Source of the DNA: Byssothecium circinans
Lineage: Eukaryota; Ascomycota; Dothideomycetes; Pleosporales; Massarinaceae
NCBI GenBank assembly: GCA_010015675.1
Contig: ML976982.1
Location: 735,001-799,000, forward strand
Direction of reading: 5' to 3'
DNA: 64,000 nucleotides
Part shown: positions 55,326 to 64,000 of the stretch, piece after piece
Layout: every line of letters begins with the position of its first letter
How positions within the stretch are numbered: position 1 is the first letter of the stretch
The notes under the pieces: generated by a model
What the model was told of the DNA's origin: nothing
What the model saw: only the letters and a program-made list of their open reading frames with translations
Databases searched by the model: none
Position numbers and translations under genes: made by a program

Positions 55326-57560
55326 ATTTTCGTAGGTCCTTGATTTCCTTAACCTCGTAATCTTCATCTTTGAGTTTGATTCGCGTCTTAATTTTAGCGT
55401 CTAGTAGTGCTAGTTTAAGGAAGGATTTATAAAAAATAAGGTATATGCGCATGCCTTTAGGGAGCTCTAGTTTGAAAGTTACTAGTCTCTTAGCCTCTAG
55501 GATCTGAAAAGGTCCTATTTAGAGGTTATCTAGTTTATCGCATGGTTGTTTAGTTTTTAAATTTTTTTATAATAGGAAAACTTTATCCCCCTCTTTAAGG
55601 GTTAGTCCCTTAAGCCTTTTCTTATTTACTAATTTAGCTGTCGTGAGGTTCCGTTAAGTGATTCATCAGCTTAATTTATTATGTAATTCATGAAGTAATC
55701 ATGCCTTGTCATTAGCTCCTACTAAAAGGCTCTTAACGTCCTTAGGATTCTAATAAGCTATTAGCTTATATCTATAATTCGCGTAGTGCAGTGAGTATCC
55801 TATTATTAAGGATCTTATGCTATTATAGGCTAATTATGCTGTTAGCAGGAGTTTAACCTAGTTATCCTATAGCTTATTAGCATACATCCTTAGATACTAT
55901 TCTAGTGTCTAGTTTATTCATTCCATCTAACTATCTATCTATAAGTAGAAGCTAGTCAAGAGTTTCTTATTAACTCTAAGCTTTGCTAGGAACGTGCTTT
56001 AATACTCAGAGGTAAATAGTATTCTATAATTAGTAATAAACTGTTCTAGTACACCGTATTAACTAATAAGTGCCTTAGTTACTTTATAAGCTATTTCTTT
56101 AGCCATAACTATTTCTTCTATTAGTACGAATATTGATGCCTTAGTTAGTTAATTAACGATTATTAATATTAAGTCACATAGCCGTGCTAATCTAGGTTCT
56201 AATGATTTTAGGAGCTTTACTATAAAGTCTATCGTAACGCTAATCTATAGGTGTGTGGGTGGTTCTAGTAATTAGAGTAATCTATAGGGCTTATATCTCT
56301 TAGGCTTATTCTTAGAATAGGTTAAATAGTTGCCTATTATACTCTAAACTGCTTTTCATACATTAGGGATCAAGTACTTATTTAAAATTCATTAAACTGT
56401 TTCATTAATCCTAGGGTATCTATATTCTCTAGACTCGTGTAGTTTTCGTATTAGAGTTAGTGTAAGGCCTTTACGCAGTATAATTTATTATTCCTTATCT
56501 TAGGGTAGTCTTACCCTAAGATAGTTTACTAAGTCATATTCTACCCTCTATTCTAGGGTTAAATAATTGTAGTCTATAAGGTTATGTACCTTTAGTTCTT
56601 AGTAATTAATCCTAGCTACCTTAGTTAATTAGGGTTAATTATAGCTAATACTTCTATTATAGTCCTTTCATAGGACTACATTATGTATAATAGGTCTATC
56701 TATTTCCTGAAAGTTAGATCTTTAGCTAAAGGCGTCCGCTGCTCCGTTTAGTAATCCTAGGCAATAGTATACCTTAAAGTCGTAATCTACTATTATCTTA
56801 GCCTATCTAACCTATCGTTAGTTAAGTTTCTTAGTTATTATAAAACTTATTAGGTTCTAGTAATCTAAATATACTTTTACCTAGTATTTAGCGCCTACTA
56901 ACTAGGCTTACTATTATTTAAAGGCGTCTACTATCACTAGCAGTTCCTTATCATAAACATCATAGTTAAGTTCTGCTCCTAAGAACTTCTAAGAATAGTA
57001 GAACACTAGTCTCTATTTCCTATCTTTGCTTTATTATAAGAGAATTACTCCTAAGGCGTAGTCTAATGCATCTATCTCTACTTACAGTAGTTGCTCTAGG
57101 TCGTGCATCTAAAGTATAGGGGCTAATAAGAATAATTCCTTAAGTATCTTAAAAGTTTTCTACTATTCTTATCTCTAATAGAATCCTTTTTCCTTCTTAG
57201 TAATTTCTATAAGAGGCGCTGTAGTCTTCAAGTATCCCTAAATAAACTTCTAGTAGAAGTTAGTAAATTCTAAAAAAGATTGTACGTTCTTAACTATCTT
57301 AGGTTTTAGCTATTCTTTTATAGTTTTGACTTTCTTTGGGTCTATAGCGATGCCGTCTCATAAAATAATAAATCCTAAGTAGTCTATCTCCGTAACGTAG
57401 AATTCACATTTTTCTAGCTATAGGGGTAATTGATACTCTCTAAGCTTCCTAAGCACCTTTTTAACCTATTTAATGTAATCTTCAAGTGTTCCTAAGGTAT
57501 ACACTAGTATATCGTCTAGGTACGTAGTCACAAAAACGTCTAAGTTATTATAAGATAATA
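55180..57560 (-). pseudogene. G1 pol remnant (RT, RNase H, integrase, chromodomain)
   Basis: Colinear on the minus strand with G2 pol. The RT active site at 57511-57522 still reads Y-L-D-D, followed by ILVYTLG. RNase H, integrase (about 56,400-55,600) and a chromodomain of the YLVKWK type (about 55,440-55,190) follow. Stops replace Gln and Trp codons throughout. Confidence 0.75.
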
Positions 57561-57582
57561 TATAAGCGCAGCTACGGAAAGA

Positions 57583-58005
57583 TGATACGCTTAGGGAGAG
57601 TATCAAATAGTAGGGCGCAGGATAGGGTTAAGGCGCTAGTTACGTGATTATAATTCTACTAAGACTAAGAGATCCTAGGAGCAGACTGAGGTCCTAGATT
57701 AGATGGTAATCTAGGGAGCAGAGGCTCTAGGTAGGATTAAGGACTTAGCGAAGGAATAGAATAAGTAGTATAAAGACTAGACAGATCTCCTTTATCTTTC
57801 TAATTTTGATTCTTTATAGTTAACTCTCTATAGTTCATCTCTTACCTAGATTAATACTTAGTTATTCTATAGTTAGTTATAGAATTAGTTACTTTCGCAC
57901 GTTTAACCCTTAAACTACTAAAGCATACTACCTAATGTATATACTATATACTAACCTACCTCCCCTTACCTAGATTAGGATAGGCTAGTATACCTCTTAG
58001 TAACA
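57583..58005 (+). repeat. 5' LTR of G2
   Basis: Ends TACCTCTTAGTAACA, a normal CA end, with TTTAACTACCTATAGG next as the primer-site region. The left boundary (TGATACGC) is approximate. The inner half matches the G1 LTR in inverted orientation; the outer half is strongly diverged. Confidence 0.7.
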
Positions 58006-58196
58006 CTTTAACTACCTATAGGTTTAAGAACCTAAACGTACGTAATAGTAGCTCCTACTACCCCACGTGCCGCTAGCAGCGCTAGTACGCCTGCTTTGAG
58101 CCCGGCATTAGTAATAGCTAGCTAGGCTAACTAGTTATAGTAATAGGCTGAATAGATTAATAGATTAATGCAAGCAATTACTTAACTCTAGGCTAA

Positions 58197-59000
58197 GGAC
58201 ACTATACCCCATGGAAGGATTGCAGCGCTAGAGAAGTATAATAGAGGACAAGATGGCTTGAAGCTATTCCTTACTAATATAAATTTGTACTATCGCTTTA
58301 ATGCCCTGACAGAGGACTTAGATAAGATCCTTGCGGCCGGTATGTACTTGAAGGATAAGGCAGCTACTTAGATGCAGCCCTTTATAGACAACTATCTCAC
58401 GAATAAGATAAGGCATTGCAAAGATAACACGAAGACTATCTTTAAGAGCTAGATAGCGTTCAAAGATAAGATTTAGAAGGTGTTTAGGGAACTCAATGAA
58501 AAGACCTAGGTAGAGTAAAAGATATCTTAGATCTAGTAGGATAGGTTAGTCGCAAGGTATGTAATAGAGTTTAAACAACTATAGTTAAAGATTAATTAGG
58601 ATAATGCGCTATTACGCACAGCCTTCTATAATAGGCTGAAGGAAACTATTAAGGATAGCATAATCTATTATAATAAGCTAGAAGACTTATAAGACATAAT
58701 TAACCTAGCTACCTAAATTAATAATAGGCTCTACGAGCAAGCAATACAGAAGAAACAACGGGACATAATGGTTATTCCTAATTCTAGAAGATATAGAAAG
58801 CTAAAGACACTATAATATAACTAGGACAGTAATGTAGTAATAATAGACAAAGTCTAATAAAGGAAGTAGTTTAATAAGGGTAAGGGAAGATAGCTAGACG
58901 GCCTAACCCATGAATAACGCTAAGAACGCTTTAAAAAGAAGGCATGTCTTTAATGCAGTGAAGTAGGACACTTCCGTAGAGATTACCTAAAGAACTAGGG
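58197..59000 (+). pseudogene. G2 gag remnant with CCHC zinc knuckle
   Basis: The frame reads a retrotransposon capsid-like region (GRIAALEKYNRGQDGLKLFL, then MQPFIDNYL and FYNRLKETIKD). At 58,945-58,986 there is a nucleic-acid-binding knuckle C-X2-C-X4-H-X4-Y whose last Cys is now Tyr. Many TAG/TAA codons. Confidence 0.75.
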
Positions 59001-60900
59001 CTAGGCTAGTAAGCTTAGAGTAGTCAAGATTAGGATGATTAGGTTTAAGGTAATAGGACCTAAGGAGGGGGAACTAGAGGTGCTACGTTAGTAGCCTACT
59101 CCTTGCCCACCTTTAGAACTAGATTAGGCGAGACCCTCTAATGATGACGTTAGTAAAATAGACCCTAAAATACTCTTTAGAGAGTTCTAAGAGTTACTAA
59201 GCCTAAGCTAAGGTCTAGCTAAGAATAAAGTGCTAGACTAGATAGTTTAATAACGGCTAGACGCTAAAATATGCTAGAAATGCGTTAGCACTACGCATGA
59301 AGGACTAACTTGCGCTATACCTATGTTAGTATATAGTGGAGAAGCTAGCAAGGTAGTAGTAGAGGCTATGCGAATCTAAGGCCTATACGTAATAAGGGAA
59401 CACATTAGGGTAGAGATACCTAAGAAGAATCCCTACTAGGAAGTTAATTAGTACTAGTGCTAGGTAGACTAATACCTCTACCATAAATATGAATAAGATA
59501 AGGTGAGATGATAACCTAGGAGAACATCACATATTATGATTCTAGATAAAGACTGTCTAGTAGTAGTTTACCACACTTATTACTTTAGTAAATAGTAATA
59601 GCAGCACGAACGCATTAGGTAGCATAAGTACTACGACGAGCACTACTAGGTGCATTAGCTAAGTAAGCATGTTGTAGGATATTAGCTGGTAGAACCTATA
59701 GATGGGAAGACACTAGAATGCGACGTTGAAAACTGCTAATATTAACACCCCCTAGGGCACCCCGCAAGCCGAGAGCATAAAGAAGTAGACTAGGCACAGT
59801 GTAAGATAATTCTTGACTATATATTCTACACGCTCTATAAGGAAGAAGCCGCGTAGGATAAGAGAGGTTAGGACTACAACCTGCTTATAGCAAAGGAATG
59901 CCTAGATAAGGATTACAGACGCTATGCACTCCCTGCCCTTCCTCGTGAATCTAGGAAGGATACTTAATAGAGGAAGCAAGGCAATTCTAAATGATACTAG
60001 TGAAAGATGCTAGATAATTAGCATTAGGAAAGGGTAGCCTAAGGTAACAAACTAATAAACGTGACCTAGTTCCCTATAAGGCTAGAACCCCCAGCACCTA
60101 ATGACGCCATAGAAAAGGAGAGTTATAATAACCTACCTTACGACTAATGCTTTAATGACATGTGCCAAGCGCATCTCTTAAAGAAACTTAGGAAAGGTTT
60201 CCCAAGGGAGGAAGAAGCAAAGATAGAGCATAGACGCCTATCTTAGATAGCGTGCTATAATAATGGCTACTTAATACACCTATCTAATAAGCAAGGATTA
60301 GGTTAGTTTCTAAGGAAGCCTAGAGGGTTAAAAAACTAGGATGCTACTAGAGATAGGGTTACACTAGTAAGAGCAATCCTATAATAACCCTATATAATGT
60401 ACGACACCTAGATCTACTAGTTTATTAACTAAAGGTAGAGGTGCGCATATATAGACGTAGGCTTATAGCACTAGTAGATAGTAGAGCTGCATAGATGATT
60501 ATCTCTCTACGAGTAGTTAAGAAATATAACATACCCTATTAAGATAAGGAATATCTAATATGAGTGGTATTAGCCAATGATGGACTAATATCCTACAGTA
60601 ATAGATTCTTAAGGTTAGAAACCTAAGAAGTGTCATTCCATATACTTAGAATTAAGGATATAACATCCCTTAATATTATAGATCTTAGTAAAGAAGACAT
60701 GTTAATTAGTTATAATTAGCTTAGGAAGCATAATCCTGCTATTAATTAGTAGAAAGGCATGATGTTTAGCTAAGAACTAGCGCGTAAGGTTGCTAGAACA
60801 CGCTATAGAAGATTGAGCCTAGTAATCTAGAGCTTACCTAGTTAGACTAGATGGATTAGCAAAATATTACCTTATAAGATTAAGAAGATCTATGAGAAGG
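59001..60900 (+). other. G2 region between gag and RT, not assigned
   Basis: Between the zinc knuckle and recognisable RT. Protease should lie here, but I could not identify a D-T/S-G motif. Around 59,540-59,880 one frame shows KHVVGY, LVEPIDGKTLECDVENC and HPASREHKE, possibly a Cys/His-rich segment inserted in this family. Too degraded for a call. Confidence 0.35.
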
Positions 60901-63860
60901 ACCCTTCACAAATAGGAGTTATCTAGATATAGAGAGTTACGCCTATAAAGGATAAACCCTAACTAATAATACTACTAGAATACAAGGAGTTTTAAGACTT
61001 ATTTAAAGAAATAGAAGAAACTGCATTACCAGATTACTAGGAGTGGGATCACAAGATTCACCTAGAAGAAGGCGCAAAGCTACGCCTAGGACTGATATAC
61101 CTACTTACATTTAAATAGCAGCTAGAGCTGCAGGAGTACATTAAAAAGAACTTAAAGTAAGAATACATATAAGAGAGTGTAAGCGTAATAGCTTTACTAA
61201 TTCTCTTTATCTTAAAGAAGAATGGAAAGCTATAACTCTATATAGATTATAGAAAGCTAAACCACATTATAAGGAAGAACTGTTACCCTCTTCCTCTAAT
61301 CTAAGAACTTATAGACCACCTCTAAGGAGTTAAATAGATTATGAAATTTAATGTATAAGACAGATTCTATTAAATATGAATAGCTAAGGGCTTTGAATGG
61401 CTAACTACCTTTAAAACTTAGTATAGACTATACAAGTATACAGTTATGCCCTTTAGACTAACGAACACGCCTACGACGTTTTAGGCACTTATTAATAGAG
61501 CACTTCATAAATACTTAGACATTTTTGTGACTGCGTATCTAGATAATATACTAGTGTATACCTTAGGAATGCTTAAGGACTATATTAAACACGTTAAGAA
61601 GGTGCTTAGGAAGCTTAGGGAGTATTAATTACCCCTATAGCTAGAAAAATACGAATTCCATGTTATGGAGATAGATTACTTAGGATTTATTATCTTACGA
61701 GATGGCATCGCTATGGACCTAAAGAAAGTCAAAACTATAAGGGAAAAGCTAAAACCTAAGATAGTTAAGGACGTGTAATCCTTTTTAGGATTCACTAACT
61801 TCTACTAGAAGTTTATACAGGGATACTTAAAGACTACAGCGCCTCTCATAGAAATTACTAAGAAAGAAAAAGGGTTCTATTAGGGATAAGAATAGTAGAA
61901 GGCTTTTAAGAAGCTTAAGGAATTATTCTTATCAGCCCCTATGCTTTAGATGCATGACCTAGAATAACTACTATGAGTGGAGATAGATGCATTAGACTAT
62001 ACCTTAAGAGTAATCCTTTTATAGTAAGGTAAGGATAGGAAATAGAGACTAGTGTTCTACTATTCTTAGAAGTTCTTAGGAGTAGAACTTAACTATGATG
62101 TTTATGATAAGGAACTACTAGTAATAGTAGATGCCTTTAAATAATAGTAAGCCTAGTTAGTTAGCGCTAAACACTAGGTAGAGGTGTACTTAGATTACTA
62201 GAACCTAATAAGTTTTATAATAACTAAGAAGCTTAATCAATGATAGGTTAGATAGGCTAAAATAATAGTAGACTATGACTTTAAGGTACACCATCATCTA
62301 GGATTACTAAACGGAGTGGCGGATGCTCTTAGCTAAAGATCTAACCTTTAGGAAATAGATAGACCTATCACGTATAACGTGGTTCTATAAAAAGACTATA
62401 ATAGAAGTATAAGCTATAATTAACCCTAATTAACTAAGGTAGCTAGGATTAATTATTAGGGACTAGAGGTATATGACTAAGTAGATTATAATCGTCTAAC
62501 CCTAGGATAAAGGGTAGAATATGATTTAGTAAACTATCTAAGGGCAAGACTACCCTAAGATAAGGAATAATAGATTAAGCTACGCAAAAGCCTCGCACTA
62601 ACCCTAATATGGAAACTACATAAGTCTAAAGAATACAGACACCCTAGGATTGATAAGATGGTTTGATGGGTATTAAATAAATACTTAATCCCTAATGTAT
62701 GAAAAGTAGTTTAGAATGTAATAGGCAACTATTTGGTATATTCTAAGAATAAGCCTAAGAGACATAAGCTTTATGGTTTACTCTAATTACTAGAACTACC
62801 TACACGCCCATGGATTAGTGTCATGATAGACTTTATAGTAAAGCTCCTAAAATGATTAGAACCTAGATTAGCACAGCTATATAATTTAATACTAGTAATT
62901 ATTGACTAATTAACTAAGGTATTAATATTCGTACTAATGGAAGAAATAGTTATAGCTAAGGAGATAGCTTATAAAGTAACTAAGGTACTTATTAGTTAAC
63001 ATAGTATACTAGAATAGTTTATTACTAATTATAAAATACTATTCACCTCTAAGTATTAGAGTACGTTCTTAGCAAAGCTTAGAGTTAATAAGAAACTTTC
63101 AACTAGCTTTCACCCATAGATAGATGGTTAGACGGAATGAATAAACTAGATACTAGAATAGTATCTAAGGATGTATGCTAATAAGCTATAAGATAACTAG
63201 GTTAAGCTCCTACTAATAGCATAATTAGCCTATAACAGCATGAGATCCTTAATAATAGGATACTTACCGTACTACGTGAATTATAGATATAAGCTGATTG
63301 CTTACTAGGACCCTAAGGACGTTAAGAGCCTTTTAGCTAGGGCTAATAATAAGGTACGACTACTTTACGAATTGCACAACGAATTAAGCTAACAAATAGC
63401 TTAAAGGAACCTTATAACAGCTAAATTAGTAAATAAGAAAAGGCTTAAAGGACTAACCCTTAAAGAGGGGGATAAAGTTTTTTTATTATAAAAAAATTTG
63501 AAAACTAAATGACCATGCGACAAACTAGATAACTTTTAAATAGGACCTTTTTAAATCCTAGAGGCTAAAGGACTAGTAACGTTTAAGCTAGAACTCCCTA
63601 AAGGCATGCGTATATACCTTATCTTTTATAAATTACTCCTTAAACTAGCACTACTAGACGCTGAAGTTAAAACGCGAGTTAAACTTAAAGACAAAGATTA
63701 TAAGGTTAAAGAAATTAAGGACCTATAAAAATTTAAGCGTTAGTAGAAGTACTTAGTTAAGTAGAAGGACTAGCTAGATAGCTAGAATACCTAGGAACTA
63801 ATATAGAATCTTATAGACTATAGGAAACTAGTAAAGGACTACTACTAGTAGTATCTAAAG
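60901..63860 (+). pseudogene. G2 pol remnant (RT, RNase H, integrase, chromodomain)
   Basis: RT: FVTAYLDNILVYTLGM at 61,520-61,570, where the catalytic YLDD reads YLDN (61,536-61,547, GAT to AAT). GFTNFY-KFIQGYLKTTAPL and FLSAPML follow. RNase H: VEIDALDYTLRVILL, then LNYDVYDKELLVIVDAF. Integrase: IGVMIDFIVKLPK, VIIDQLTKVLIFV and STSFHPQIDG. Chromodomain: DKDYKVKEI and KYLVK-KD, about 63,680-63,850. Stops sit at expected Gln and Trp positions. Confidence 0.82.
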
Positions 63861-63892
63861 GTAGTAACCCCATGTTTACTAGGAAAGTAGAA

Positions 63893-64000
63893 AAGTTAAA
63901 AGATAAAGAAGGATTAAAAGAGATTAAAGAAGGATTAAAAGAGATTAAAGAAGGATTAAAAGAGATTAAAGAAGGATTAAAAGAGATTAAAGAAGGATTA
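63893..64000. repeat. 20 bp minisatellite at the window edge
   Basis: Unit AAGGATTAAAAGAGATTAAAG, overlapping by one base (20 bp period), repeated about five times and running off the window. It begins where G2 corresponds to the antisense ORF of G1 (G1 has a single copy of the matching sequence, about 55,136-55,165 in reverse complement). Confidence 0.9.

Larger units (their letters stand above)
54001..57582 (-). mobile_element. G1: Ty3/Gypsy chromovirus, 5' part cut off
   Basis: Minus-strand LTR retrotransposon. The 3' LTR is 54,001-54,475; a polypurine tract AAAGAGGGGG sits just inside it (about 54,480-54,489). Then come an antisense ORF, chromodomain and integrase, RNase H and RT. Pol homology stops near 57,560, inside RT, where the LTR of the oppositely oriented element G2 begins. 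The missing gag, protease and 5' LTR should lie beyond G2, outside the window. Confidence 0.8.
57583..64000 (+). mobile_element. G2: Ty3/Gypsy chromovirus, 3' end beyond window
   Basis: Plus-strand element of the same family as G1, in opposite orientation and joined to G1 inside its RT, so G2 probably inserted into G1. Order: 5' LTR (about 57,583-58,005), gag, an unassigned stretch, RT, RNase H, integrase, chromodomain, then the antisense-ORF region, which has become a minisatellite. All frames carry many RIP-type stops. If nested, the rest of G1 should appear after the 3' LTR of G2. Confidence 0.8.

Noticed and set aside
47597..64000. secondary-metabolite gene cluster around the prenyltransferase
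   Set aside because: No backbone enzyme, P450, methyltransferase or pathway regulator adjacent; only transposon remnants follow.
49890..64000. CRISPR-like or centromere-like array
   Set aside because: The repetition is explained by identifiable transposons and one short minisatellite; no regular spacer structure.
1..64000. tRNA or rRNA genes
   Set aside because: I saw no cloverleaf-compatible A/B box pairs or rRNA-like segments, though a covariance search was not possible.

Overview
The window is nuclear DNA of a filamentous ascomycete (Pezizomycotina, most likely a dothideomycete; the class is inference). Evidence: 47-195 bp GT-AG introns with CTRAY branch sites, Zn2Cys6 regulators, a PDR drug pump, a hybrid histidine kinase, a DMATS prenyltransferase, and an AT-rich transposon block whose coding remnants are broken mainly by C-to-T type changes (CAG/CAA/TGG to stops), as expected of repeat-induced point mutation (RIP).

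Positions 1 to about 49,900 are gene-rich and of balanced composition. In order: a 5'-cut GH13 (subfamily 5-like) alpha-amylase; a Zn2Cys6 regulator; a type II haloacid dehalogenase; a truncated FAD oxidoreductase facing an APH-family kinase with one nonsense codon; a secreted GH13_1 alpha-amylase with CBM20; a small hypothetical protein divergent from an LCCL membrane protein; a ten-exon PDR ABC transporter; a GAF-hybrid histidine kinase; a GH78-like rhamnosidase whose stop lies one base from the stop of a convergent fungal regulator; an SDR pseudogene; a four-helix membrane protein; a C2H2 factor and a decayed paralogous fragment; a disordered Arg/Ser-rich protein; a CHIP-type TPR/U-box ligase; an AIM9-like mitochondrial kinase; mitochondrial dihydroorotate dehydrogenase; a GH28-like protein without the usual His motif; a DMATS-type prenyltransferase; and a small secreted Cys-containing protein. 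Polysaccharide-degrading enzymes (two amylases, rhamnosidase, GH28), a drug pump and a lone prenyltransferase suggest a plant-associated or saprotrophic lifestyle, but there is no multi-enzyme biosynthetic cluster.

From about 49,900 to 64,000 the composition drops abruptly to AT-rich, RIP-degraded repeats that I resolve as nested insertions. An inverted-repeat element (called R here) begins just after the small secreted protein gene. Its left arm carries a 1.84 kb Fot1/pogo element (50,048-51,889, TA duplications). Its centre is split by a TIR element (called T, 52,629-53,694) that itself contains a second R copy. A 260 N gap (52,127-52,386) has nearly identical sequence on both sides. Two Ty3/Gypsy chromoviruses of one family follow: G1 on the minus strand (54,001 to about 57,582), cut in its reverse transcriptase by G2 on the plus strand (about 57,583 past the end). 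G1 carries, antisense to pol, an ORF with a Zn2Cys6-type cysteine pattern; the G2 counterpart runs into a 20 bp minisatellite at the window edge.

All gene models were spliced by hand from reading frame, splice motifs and family continuity; names rest on recognised motifs, not on database searches.
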